From Cercospora beticola (lineage: Eukaryota > Ascomycota > Dothideomycetes > Mycosphaerellales > Mycosphaerellaceae): a stretch of DNA of 64,000 bases. Location: contig NC_088938.1 in assembly GCF_033473495.1 (NCBI RefSeq), positions 2,790,001 to 2,854,000 of the forward strand, given 5' to 3'. The stretch's first letter is position 1; each line of letters begins with the position of its first letter. The position numbers and the translations under genes were made by a program. Under the pieces are notes generated by a model, which worked only from the letters and a program-made list of their open reading frames with translations, ran no database searches and was not told the origin of the DNA. Positions 1 to 10,142 of the stretch are shown here, one piece after another.

Positions 1-301
1 ACAGCATTTGGCATGAAGTGCAGACAAAAGTTCGATGGTGACGTGCATTACAATTACATGGCCAACCACAGGCTAAGTCTTCCAACTCACTTCCGCGTGC
101 ATCATCGCACATTCTTCGCCAACTTTGTTCTGTCGCAGCTCGTTTGGCGGCTCGGCAAGCAAGCGGGCTCCAAGAAATTGACCGAAGCATTGCCAACATG
201 ATACGATTCTCTCTCGCCAGTCAGCTTCATTCTGAGAGACAGAAAGGGCCTCGGGCATCGGAAATATAATCTTGCGAATCGCCCGATTGCGAGATATATC
301 A
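1..301. other. Left flank, no supported gene
   Basis: Only short overlapping ORFs with no recognisable protein character occur here. The stretch lies downstream of the stop codon of the minus-strand oxidoreductase and probably carries its 3' UTR. Confidence 0.4.
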
Positions 302-2181
302 TCAGCCCTCTACTTCCAAGCTCTCAAAACGACTCCCAATTCCAGCCGCAAATCTATACTCCGAAGCACAACTCTGACCTTCAGCACCGAATCCAACCCC
401 ATTGCCACATCCCTCCTCACTCCCACTCAAAAAGTCCTGCATCCCCCAAGCAATCCTCTCCGCCCCCAATCTCGCTCCCTCCAAATTCCCCGCTCCAGGG
501 CCCAATCTCAACGCCGCAAACCTCCCAGTCACAAACAACGGCACTCCCTCTTTCCACATCAAATCATCTGTCAAAGCCGGTAATCCATCATACCCCTCCA
601 CAGGAAACTCCTCGCACATATTCCTCAACATACCCAACTTCTCGAAATCGGACTGCACGCCCGTAGCAAAATACACGAAATGAATCCTCCTCTTCTCCAA
701 ATTCTCGACCTTCGGCTCAGTCCCAATCTCCCACCACCCTTCTCCTTCTCCCTCTTCATGAAACTCACTCCTCACAACTTTACACCCCTCATGAACCTCC
801 ACTTTCCCTTTCTCAACCCAATTCTTCAACACTTTCGCAAACCTCGGCGTAACACTCCCACCTCCTCTCGCCACTTTCACCATTTCACTTCTTTCACGAT
901 CAGTATCCGCAGACCAGAACGAAGCTTTCTCATGATTCCGGAATTTTCCCATCCAACTGAGATCAACATCGAAAGGTTTGATTTTCAGACACGATCGGGT
1001 GAGATGGAAGACTTTCAGATTCGGTGAAGTGCGGTGATGGTGACGCAGAACGCGATCGATGATTTGTACGCTTGTGAGACCACCACCAACGACGAGGACG
1101 TTGGTCTCTTCTGATGTCTTCCTCAATCGATGCAGACGGGACTGGAGAATGGCGTCGCCATTGGGATGGAAAGCGTGGCAAGTCTTGGGTGGGAAAGCGC
1201 CATTCGGTCGCTGTGGGAAAGGTGCTGGGACTGTTGGTGTGTTCCCGGCTCCGATGGCGAGGACGGCGGTGCGGGTGTAGTATGTTTGTCCCTCTGATGT
1301 TGCGATTGTGAAGATTTTCTCATCGGGAGATATATGTTTGACATAGTCGTATTGGATGTTTGTTGCTGTGGCTTTCTGAATGAGTTCGGGTGATAAGAGG
1401 TCGTAGCGCGTGGCGATGGACGTGCAGTAGGACGTAAACAGGTCGGCGGGTGGGGTGAAGTAATCTTTCCGGTCGCGCTCATCGATTGTTATGCTGGCTC
1501 TGGCTCTGCGTGATCCTCGTCAGCTATTCTCACATCTATCAACACTATATTTGAGAAGGCGATTCATTGCGCACTGTTCTCCCGGTTTCCGATTATTCCT
1601 CCGCTTCTTCATCTGATGTTTACTCAGCTCTTTGCCGACACAGCCTGCAATTTCAATGCATTCGTCCTCTCGTCCGGCGGCATGAGCATAAGCTAGCAGT
1701 CCCTATTACGCACTATCAGCATGCGAAGCCTTGGATCATAACAAGACGAAGTGCTCAGTACATCTCGATCCCTCGGATCCGGATGAAAAAACATCGGACT
1801 CCTCAAATGACTAATCTCAAGCAACTTGAATAACCTCTCCCACTTCGCCATCCAGGTATCACCAGAGTTATCCAGAACGAGCATCGATGGATGGGAATTG
1901 GAACCTCGCAAGGAAGGTTCATTTCTTAATCGATCATTTCCCAAAGGTCTAACTTTTCCCGTCTTAGAATTCTTAATCGTAGCTTGTCCAGCATGCTTCC
2001 GAATCCAATGGTATCGATGATGTTCCTCGTCTGTGAAGATCGCAGAGGGCGTGTGTTCTCGTAATCGTGCTGCTGTTGCCAGACCGCAGGGGCCGGCTCC
2101 GACGATGATTGTATCGTAGATAAACGGGAGGGTGGAGGTCTCCCTTTCGGGAGACATGCTGTCTGCTCGTGAGGACGGCAT
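302..2181 (-). CDS. FAD/NAD(P)-binding oxidoreductase (N-monooxygenase-like)
   Basis: The protein reads through at least three exons. Exon 1 starts at ATG 2181-2179 (MPSSRAD...) and carries a Rossmann FAD-binding motif (VGAGPCGLATAARL). An intron at 1761-1703 (GTACTG...TAATAG) joins RDRD to GLLAYAH in phase 0. The next part contains CVGKELSKHQ. A second intron lies near 1545-1504 with uncertain borders. The frame then resumes with IDERDRKDYF and runs to the stop at 302. A second nucleotide-binding motif (VLVVGGGLTSVQ) near 1090 fits an NADPH site, and an ATG-type motif (YFATGVQSD) follows. The order FAD motif, NADPH motif, ATG motif is that of flavin-dependent N-monooxygenases and related oxidoreductases. 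The substrate is unknown. It is not linked to the siderophore cluster, which begins 16 kb away. Confidence 0.7.
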
Positions 2182-3587
2182 TTTTGATGTTGATATGATT
2201 GGAGGTTTGATGAGAAGTTGTGTTGTACGCTGTGAGTGCTTCCATGACTGCTTCGTCAATCGATTGAAGTTGGAGCTGATGCCATTAAGGTGGTCCTTCT
2301 AGGTACCTACATGAATGGTCTCGCGTCACAGCCGACCATGCGCCGAAGATTTGTCGAGTGCTCAGTATGGTGATCACTACAATTAAGGGTGATTCTGCTA
2401 TTGAGAGCAATTGATGATGTTGTGTTCGTCGGTGCTCTGTTCGCGAACAGCTGAGCCAAGAACTTGACTAGTCACTGCCCTGTGTTGCTGAACGGTCAAG
2501 TACGCACTTCCAGACTTCCTTGCAATTGCAGTGATATTCTCACTCGCCACTACACATGTCTACATCCTGGTCTGCATTCTCCTTGCTCTGATCATCTTCG
2601 AGGGCTACGGAAATGTCTCGGCCGAGTACTTATATGTTCTGCACGAGAGGATCGCAAGCAATTCGCACATCTCGGCCAGCATTTGTTGGTCGAGCATTGG
2701 ACCGTCTCCTTCAGCTGGCCGGAGAACTGGAGCGTGACAGTCGAGCGTTGACTTGCGGCAATTTTCCAGCCTTCGGACGAGATGGCAAGACACCACTTCT
2801 TCCTGGGTATGCCGCAACTTTTGCCGTTTCTGGCATGCTACGACGCTCCGCTGTCACATGCCCGATCATCTCACCTGTGTGCTTGTCCAGTAGTTTATCA
2901 ATGCCGATTCGGGCGGTGGCAGCTTGCACTTCGTGTTTTTAGTCGCTTCTCAATGATTTTGACGCCCTGTCCCCAGTTCTGTTTGAGAGCTCATAATCGA
3001 TAAGAGGGCACTCCTTCTCGCGAGCTATGTCGCCGTGACTGGCTGCGGTAGTGTTTCCTGACACGCGCTGAATGGAGCAATAGTGAAAAAATGACGGCGG
3101 CCATCAGTTGCCACGCACATTAGTAACCACATGCGACTCTGCTCATGCGTATTTCCGCGATCTTCTCAATGATGACTGATATTGTGACACGAAACTGGCA
3201 CGCACGAGCTGCACATGCATGGAGCTTGGGGGCTCGGGCCGGTAGCCGATAGGGTTCAGCCTCACATTACTTCATCGGCAGCTGAAGCGCCTTCACCTTC
3301 ACGCTCACGGCAGCAAGCAGAGCACACTGCTTGTGACATCAAACGCATCGACCATCTGGAGATCGGCACATTCACCCCGTTACCAATCTCTCACTTCTTC
3401 ACGACTGTTGCGACAAGCAATTCCGCATTTCGAACATTGCGACGACAGCGACCGAGTCCAGCCGCGTGTTCCTGCTGACGGCGCGCGATCCCCTCTTCGA
3501 CCTTCACAAAAATCCACACCACCGATCGCATTGACGACGCGCGCACTGTCGCCTTACTCCGCCGACGTGGAGGCGGCCCACCGCGCC
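2182..3587. other. Intergenic region, divergent promoters
   Basis: This 1.4 kb separates two divergently transcribed genes, the oxidoreductase (-) and the NCBP3-like gene (+). It should contain both promoters and 5' UTRs. ORFs here are short, overlap on both strands and show no domain or coding character. Confidence 0.5.
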
Positions 3588-5107
3588 ATGGCGACCGACG
3601 ACACCATGGATTTCGAGATGGATGTTGACATGGACGCCGAGGTCGATCCGGAATTGGCAGCAATGCAGAGGGCGGCCGCAGAACTGGATGCGGTGCGTCG
3701 CCGCAAAAGAGCAAGCAATGAGCACGTGAGACTAACGATATGATCCAGCGCCCATCAATGGCCTTAGAAGGCGAGAACGAGCAGATGAATGGTATCGACA
3801 GCATAGAGGACGGCGAATTCTCCCAGACAGAGATCGCCGCGACCAAGGTTCACATTGAGGGCTTGTCGAACATGAATACACAGGACGTCGAAAATTTTGC
3901 ACGCGATCACTTCAAAAGCGAAGCATTCCGGAGAGTGGAGTGGGTAAATGACAATAGCGCGAACCTCATTTACAGCACAGCAGAAGCTGCCCAAGAAGCG
4001 CTTCGCACACTCGCTGCTTCAGAATCGATCGTGGAGGACCCACTCGAGCTGCGGCCAGCCAAAGCCCCAATCACACATCCTGAGGTGGAATTGAGCATAC
4101 GCCAAGCCCTTGTCTCGGATCAGAAAGTGAAGAATGCCGCGGCTCAGAGCGCATACTATCTCCACCATCCTGAACATGATCCAGAAACCAGGTTCAGCAG
4201 AGGTCGTGGCAGAGGTCGAGGTCGTGGACGTGGTAGAGGTGGGTATGGGAGACGTGAGCGATCGCGAAGCACACGTAGCCCGACTGCGGAGAAGCCGTTC
4301 GACGTGAATCTCTACGATGACGATCCAGCATCGCTGGCTGCAAGGAGACCTTCGGATGGGCCAGCACGACGACCAAGCATTCGTTCTGAAGAAGACCTTT
4401 TCGCGAACCGAGAGTCCGGCAGACGCCCACGAAAGGAAGCGGACCTATTTGCCAATAGATCGAGCGGCAGACTGAAAGATCGATCAAGAAGCAGATCACC
4501 GACGCGCGACGGAGATGGTAGGTTCGGGTTCAGCGAAGATCAGCCGTATCGTCAGACTGCACGTAGGCGGTCGCCGCTTGCACCGCGCCGACGCTCAGAA
4601 GACGAGAATCGCCTTGCAAAGCAGAATATGAAGGCAGAGCTTTTTCCTGGCAAGAAAGCCTCGGCGCTCAATGGCAACAACAGGAGCAAGTCTCCAGTCG
4701 ACCTCTTCCCAAAGAAAGCAGCATCAGGTGAGTATATCTCTGCTAGCAGTAGCTCCTGCAACAAGGCGATCAATCCGAATGTTGCAGTGGCTGCTGTTCG
4801 CGGTCTTCACATCAGTGCCGGCAAAGACGCCCGTGCTTACGACAGCCAACCAGGTCGATCAGATCGCGAAGACAAGCCACGAGACCTGTTCGCACGAATC
4901 GGAAGTTCTCAAGCAGGAAGACTCAATGCAGAGCCAACCACGGGGTTCAGCATCAAGGGCGCAGGGGCGAAGAATGAAGTGTCATTCCTAGGCGCGAGCA
5001 AAGAGCGCCAGGATCTCTTCGCCAACAAGCTTACAACGGCCGCAGGCGGAGGCGATCTGTTCCCAGAAAAGGTCCGCCGCCGGAGGGGAGCTTCTGATTT
5101 CATCTAG
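3588..5107 (+). CDS. NCBP3-like nuclear cap-binding protein (DUF2414 family)
   Basis: Exon 1 is 3588-3692 (MATDDTMDFEM...). A 56-bp intron at 3693-3748 has donor GTGCGT, branch CTAAC and acceptor CCAG, and joins in phase 0 to exon 2 at 3749. An RRM-like core (residues about 60-140) has the features of the NCBP3/DUF2414 family: KVHIEGLSNMNTQDV, then VEWVNDNSANLIY. It is followed by an RGRGRG tract, SR/RS-rich stretches and a disordered tail. Animal NCBP3 binds the RNA cap and works with TREX and the exon-junction complex in mRNA export; a similar role here is inferred. The tail carries seven copies of a D/E-L-F-A/P motif (see findings). A 60-nt in-frame segment at 4728-4787 looks like an intron (GTGAGT...TTGCAG), so the mature protein has either 487 or 467 residues. 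The domain call is good, the exact function is not certain. Confidence 0.75.
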
Positions 5108-5359
5108 GAGGCGCAGTCGCAAGAACCTCGACGACAACCGGCAGCTGACCATTGTCGTGGTCAACAGAAAGGAGGTCGTACAGCGGCACTGCCAGAGCAG
5201 CTGAGACATGACCGCGAGATGTGAGTACTAAAGCTATGGACTCGGCGCCGATCCATAGAAAATGGCATTGCCTTTCCGGGTTAGTGAAGGGATCGGACAC
5301 TGACAAGTCGCCTCAGACCTTCTGACTCATCTGACCACGACAATCATTCTTACACCGCA

Positions 5360-5677
5360 ATGCCATCAACACGACACGAAAACTATGACTATTCCAAGCC
5401 CCGCCACTCACAACCGGAGTGGTTCACGATGCCAATCCACAAGGATCGCTTGGCACTCATCGAGAGCAGCAGCGAATCACCTTCATACGACTCTGACTAT
5501 CGACGGGAGAGCCGTTATGACACAGTTCAGCGCCGCGAGCCTGTTCGCGAAGAGCGTCGCTTTGATACACATCTTCATCACTCCTCTCAACAACCTTTCA
5601 TGCATCACGATCGATTGGCTCTCATCACCGGTCTGAATCCGGACCCGGTATATGAGCCGTATCACGACTTGGTGTAG
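5360..5677 (+). CDS. Small unrecognised hydrophilic protein with repeated DRLALI motif
   Basis: A 105-residue ORF starting MPSTRHENYDYSK. It is rich in Arg, His, Tyr and Ser and has no signal peptide or membrane segment. It contains two similar blocks, MPIHKDRLALIESS near residue 25 and MHHDRLALITGL near residue 81, which suggests a short internal repeat or linear motif. It lies 250 bp downstream of the NCBP3-like gene on the same strand and 315 bp from the end of MLH3. I do not recognise the family. Biased composition and the repeat favour a real gene over chance, but there is no homology evidence. Confidence 0.45.
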   Translation: MPSTRHENYDYSKPRHSQPEWFTMPIHKDRLALIESSSESPSYDSDYRRESRYDTVQRREPVREERRFDTHLHHSSQQPFMHHDRLALITGLNPDPVYEPYHDLV

Positions 5678-5991
5678 TGCGCGTCGCAGTCTTCGGGTTT
5701 GGAGCAAATTTCCGATGGGCGAGGCATATTCTGTACCTGACACACGGCCATAGAGCCGCAGCACCAGAAGCCTCGCAAAGTAGCGAACAGCCACAAAAAA
5801 GACAGCAGACAGCAAGCAGGAAATTTGCATGGGCGATTCGAGCGGGCACTGCGCTGCAAGAGCTGAAGTGCTCAGGCGTCGGAGCATATATAGACTCTGA
5901 TACCCCAGGCAGGATCGAATAAGGCATAGAAGAAATGAGAAAATCATCTTGGTGCGACTGCTGTTTCATCCCATACTAACAGTTCTCACGT
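5678..5991. other. Convergent intergenic region
   Basis: This short gap lies between the 3' end of the small plus-strand ORF and the 3' end of MLH3 (-). Several overlapping ORFs are present but none is supportable. It probably holds the 3' UTRs of both neighbours. Confidence 0.4.
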
Positions 5992-8900
5992 TCAACTAAA
6001 CTTATGTGGACTCGCTTCCGACATCTCCACATCCTCGTCCTCCGCGTCGTCTTTACCAGTGCCACTCCGCTGCCCCCTCCTGGCCTCGCGCATAAAGTCT
6101 TTCAATCTGTTCATCTCAACAAAATCTCCTCTGCTAGTCTGCGTCCCATCATCTCCGCCGTCCAAAGCTCTGCCTGTCGCCTGCGCGGCGATGCCACTTA
6201 ACCCCTCCATCTCACCACTCCTCCCCAAATCCATGACAGGAACCATGCCTACTCTCCCATGTGCGCACACAAACGGAAATGTACAAGTCGCCAACTTTTT
6301 CATCAGAACTGTACATTCTTCCTTGGTCAGGACATCATTGAACATGATGGCGCTGCGACATGCACGGGAATGCAGCATGTTGAGCATTTTGGCTGGAATG
6401 TGTGGGAGGAGGGAGATCCAAGCTGGTTGATCATTTGCTCCTTCGTTATTTGAAACAGGACGTGGCATTGTTGGTGGAACAGGTTTCCGTGCCCCATCGA
6501 CGAAGGACCAGATCTCGCTTCGGAGGAGTTCGATAGCGAGGGCTGGAGAAACAGAGCAACGCTCGGCTATGGCGGTGGGTAAGTGGGTTAGGATGAGGCG
6601 ATGCAACGAGTCTCCGGAGTATTTGTGATTCCGAGACTCGAGACTGCTTGTGAGGGAGGGCGCTGGTAGGTTGTATGTTATACCCCAGCTTTGGAAGTGA
6701 GCCCGGTATTGAGTGAAAAGCTCCTGTTCGCGGGCCGAGATCTCGAATACTAGAGATTTGCCGCGGGTAGTGTTTTGTTGTAGAGAAGCAGATCTGACCG
6801 AGACGCCCGGCTGATTGTCGTTACCACTTGTCGACGAACCCATCATCTCTGACAGGAGCTCCTCGAGAATGATACGCTCGGAAGCAGCATGTTGGTCAAC
6901 AAGGACTAAAGTGGAGCCTGAATCCGCCTCATGCTCTGCACAACGCTCAGAATCTCGGGACGGCATCTTTATCAAGATAAACTTTTGGTCGACCTGGCTA
7001 ATCACTTCGACGTCGTGCAAAGCGGATCGAGATAGGGTAGTGCCTCCACTGCGCTGTCCAGAATGTCGTGCGAATGTTTCACGGTATTTGTCACCAGCGC
7101 AAGGTCTTAGCTCTTCCTCAAGTTGTTCAATGAGGCCAGGACCAAACAGTGACGCAGTGGGTATAGATTCCTCGTCTTTCTTGGCAAATACTGGGTTGTT
7201 CCATTCCCTCAAGAAGCCAGGAAGCCAGGACTCTTTAGTGACCGACGCAGTTGTTGGCCTGTCCTTGGCGAGAGCGCTGCGATGAGAAAGACTGATTGGC
7301 TTGCCAACTGAAGACACGGAGGTGTTGATGGCCACGTGATGTCGTAGGTTGACTGTGTCGCGATTAATTGAGCCAGTCGCGTTGTCGTCGGTGGGCAGCA
7401 CTACGCCAGTACGCGAATTTACCCGGAAAATATGCCCGCTGACGGGGTCAGTCCAGGTCGTGATGCTCTCTCCTGGTGGCGAAGGGTGGCGACTCTGACT
7501 CTGACACGCCGGCTCCGCTCTCAAAAGCTCTTCTTCGTCAATGTTACCAAAGTTGTCGCTTGAAGGGGCCTCGGAATCGTATGCGCGGAAGACTGGCTTT
7601 TTCGAATTCAGATCTCCTACTCGAAGTGGTGGCGCACGGATTCTGCTGACCAAGGACGTCGTAGGACTCGGTCCATGAATTTCAGAAGCGTCAGGCTGAG
7701 TGCGTAAAGCGCTGTCTCTGGCTTCGGAGCGAGGCTTTGCAGTTACAGCATCGGCATGGCGTTTGTTTCGCGATGGGCCTGCTCGAAGGCGAGTCAGATA
7801 ATGCCGAGCATCTTCTTCAATCGAAAGGCGATCAGGGCTATGCCCAGTGGCATGCAGCTCAGTGGACAGATCAATAATACGACCATACTTTTTGACAGTG
7901 TCTTGACCCAGGTCTGCTGGTCCTGCACCTCTGGCGGAGTACTGCGCAGTCGAAGGGGCCCGAATCGGGGGACCGGACTCTGTTCGTGGAGCTGTCCGTG
8001 CTGCTGCTGTCGATGGTCGAAAGCGGTCATCTCGACGTTCTCTGCGCTTCCGAGGACGAAAAAGATTGCTTTCGAGCCACGCGTGGACTGCGGCTTCGAG
8101 AATGTCCACGAGGCACTTCATAGTCGCTTCGCTCATGGCCGCAGCGTCTGCATCGACAACGCGGTTGGCTTCGCGGAAGTTAAGCTGGAGGACATACATG
8201 GCATGTCGATCGAGACTCTTCTGTGCTCTCTCTCCATGACTTTGCCGCGGGACTGTGTTTGGTCTGGGTGAAGTTTTGGCATTCCGGGGGCCGTCTTCCG
8301 ATGCGCTGAAGCTGCTGTTTGCAAAAAGGCTGTTGACTGCGTGGTATAAATCGTGGTGGGCATCGTTACGAGCGCACGGGAAGACACCGATAGCGATGAA
8401 TTGACATTGCTTATGTGGCGACGGATCGAGACAGATCATTCCCCGTAGGGACACCACGCTTGTAGAAGCAGAAAGTGGTACCCATCTGCTTCGCGATTCC
8501 GTGGGCCCAAGTGAAGCTTGGAAAATGACTGGCAGAGTATCTCTCAAATCGTGTTGAACGGACTTACCTTCCAGTTGGCCGAGGCCTCGTTTGGTGAGGC
8601 TAGCAGCACTACCGCTGTTGAACGTGACCCTGTGCGCTTCTGCGTCGGGTTCTCGTACCTTGATAGAACACGGTCTAGGCCATGCAAGCAACAGAGCAGC
8701 TATATCGCGCTTGAGCTCGTGCCAAGCCTTCTCATGATCATTGCCAGAATCCGCGGAGAGCGCACGTTGCTTCACTCGCACAGGCATGTTTCCAAATAAG
8801 TCACGAACTGAAACACTCGTGCCATGCCTTTGGAGAATAGTGGCGAACAGGCTCGTATCGGCAGCTTTCACGTGGCGGGTGATGACTTTGCCGTGGTGCA

Positions 8901-9438
8901 TGGTCAATGTGCCCGACATCGTGGCCCTCTCGGGAAGCGAGCTGATCTCCAGCAGCGACATAATTGCGAGCTCTGCCAGAAAGGTGCCAGTAGATCCATG
9001 CAGATGGTCATTCTGCTGACGAGAAGCAGACCGCTTCGAAGTGCAGTGCATCCTGCCTAGACTGCCATTCTCGAGAAATTCTGCTGACGGAATGCCGGCA
9101 CCATTGTCCTCGACCGAGCAGCTACCGCGCATCCAGTCCACGGAAATGCTGATCTTGTCTGCGCCAGCATCGAGACTGTTCTCAAGCAACGAGCAGACCA
9201 CGCCTTGCAACGTGGTGATGTGCTTCGAGGAGTGGATTTGAGAGATGGCTTCCGCGCTCAATGGCAAGATACGAGGCGGCCCAGGGGTTGTGCGCTCTCC
9301 ATGCTGATGATCACGCCTCGGTGGCACGGGCAGCCCGATCATGGCGTCGGGTGGCGCGTCCTGGTCGGAAAGTGGCACGTGGAGTGTAGCATGATGTTCG
9401 CTAAGATGCTGTCCTGCTTCGAAAGCACCAGAAGCCAC
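5992..9438 (-). CDS. MLH3: DNA mismatch repair endonuclease MutL homologue MLH3
   Basis: A single 1148-residue exon. The N-terminal GHKL ATPase has motif I LLENSLDAGA (about residue 85) and motif II DNGAGI (about 112). The usual motif III (GFRGEAL-like) is replaced by HGSTGTFLAEL, which resembles what I recall of filamentous-fungal MLH3 proteins. A long low-conservation linker separates it from the C-terminal endonuclease domain. That domain carries an intact DQHAASERIILE metal site (DQHA-x2-E-x4-E, about residue 844), ACRSAIMFND, and CAHGRVGMVPV near residue 1057. This combination separates MLH3 and PMS1/PMS2 from MLH1; the diverged motif III and low overall similarity favour MLH3. MLH3 pairs with MLH1 to nick DNA in meiotic crossover resolution and minor mismatch repair, in the nucleus. 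Confidence 0.88.
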   Translation of the reverse strand: MASGAFEAGQHLSEHHATLHVPLSDQDAPPDAMIGLPVPPRRDHQHGERTTPGPPRILPLSAEAISQIHSSKHITTLQGVVCSLLENSLDAGADKISISVDWMRGSCSVEDNGAGIPSAEFLENGSLGRMHCTSKRSASRQQNDHLHGSTGTFLAELAIMSLLEISSLPERATMSGTLTMHHGKVITRHVKAADTSLFATILQRHGTSVSVRDLFGNMPVRVKQRALSADSGNDHEKAWHELKRDIAALLLAWPRPCSIKVREPDAEAHRVTFNSGSAASLTKRGLGQLEGKSVQHDLRDTLPVIFQASLGPTESRSRWVPLSASTSVVSLRGMICLDPSPHKQCQFIAIGVFPCARNDAHHDLYHAVNSLFANSSFSASEDGPRNAKTSPRPNTVPRQSHGERAQKSLDRHAMYVLQLNFREANRVVDADAAAMSEATMKCLVDILEAAVHAWLESNLFRPRKRRERRDDRFRPSTAAARTAPRTESGPPIRAPSTAQYSARGAGPADLGQDTVKKYGRIIDLSTELHATGHSPDRLSIEEDARHYLTRLRAGPSRNKRHADAVTAKPRSEARDSALRTQPDASEIHGPSPTTSLVSRIRAPPLRVGDLNSKKPVFRAYDSEAPSSDNFGNIDEEELLRAEPACQSQSRHPSPPGESITTWTDPVSGHIFRVNSRTGVVLPTDDNATGSINRDTVNLRHHVAINTSVSSVGKPISLSHRSALAKDRPTTASVTKESWLPGFLREWNNPVFAKKDEESIPTASLFGPGLIEQLEEELRPCAGDKYRETFARHSGQRSGGTTLSRSALHDVEVISQVDQKFILIKMPSRDSERCAEHEADSGSTLVLVDQHAASERIILEELLSEMMGSSTSGNDNQPGVSVRSASLQQNTTRGKSLVFEISAREQELFTQYRAHFQSWGITYNLPAPSLTSSLESRNHKYSGDSLHRLILTHLPTAIAERCSVSPALAIELLRSEIWSFVDGARKPVPPTMPRPVSNNEGANDQPAWISLLPHIPAKMLNMLHSRACRSAIMFNDVLTKEECTVLMKKLATCTFPFVCAHGRVGMVPVMDLGRSGEMEGLSGIAAQATGRALDGGDDGTQTSRGDFVEMNRLKDFMREARRGQRSGTGKDDAEDEDVEMSEASPHKFS

Positions 9439-10142
9439 GACTGATGATTGCGATGGGCGGCGATTCAGGTGGCAGATGATGAAAACCGGGCAGTAGACGG
9501 CGGTGGCAGTGTGTAGCGACGACGATGAGGTGCAGTCAAATTAAGGAGGGTCTCGCGCTTTCTAGCCTGAAACACAAGCACGTGGAGCGTGACATCAGAT
9601 TTCTGCAGGGAGTTTGCTTGCAGATGGCGGGTGCTCCATCTGTGCTCTTTAACCAGCGCGTCCAGGCCTCTGCCCTCCCACCACCCCATTGTCCGCTCTC
9701 CGCCCACTGCTGCCTCCGATAACACGTACCGCCACCACTCCGCCCCCCTCGCCGCTCATCATCTCGCCCGCAGCGAACGGATCGACGTGTTTTGTCCAGT
9801 TCATCCTCAGGAGACAAGCAGCTGGGAGCTCTCGAAGGGTTCAAACAGCTCGAGCTTTCTGATCCAGAGCATCGCCGCACCTGCTCGCCAGCATCTCCCC
9901 GCCTCGTCCACAGCACCGCCAACTTCATTCTGCCAAGCGACCACCTGTCTCCTTCCGCACGACTCCGATCATCCCCGTTGCGCAGCAGGCTTCCTCCTTC
10001 CCGCACGGGACAGCGTAGCCAACACCACCGGCAGACGCCGTGCGCTCAGAGTAGCATGGCCACCGCCGAAGTCGACAGCAGGCCGCCTGGTAAGCGCTGT
10101 TCTCCCCTCTGACACGAATGCGCATGCATTATGCTCTGCAGC
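9439..10142. other. Divergent promoter region with an upstream ORF
   Basis: This region separates MLH3 (-) from the low-complexity gene (+). Long ORFs overlap on both strands but have GC-rich noise composition. An ATG at 10056 opens an 18-codon ORF (MATAEVDSRPPG...) ending at 10112. A GTAAGC donor at 10090 and a TGCAG acceptor at 10141 could form an intron, but splicing from that ATG would put the downstream gene out of frame. It may be a 5'-UTR intron and/or an upstream ORF of the next gene. Confidence 0.4.
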
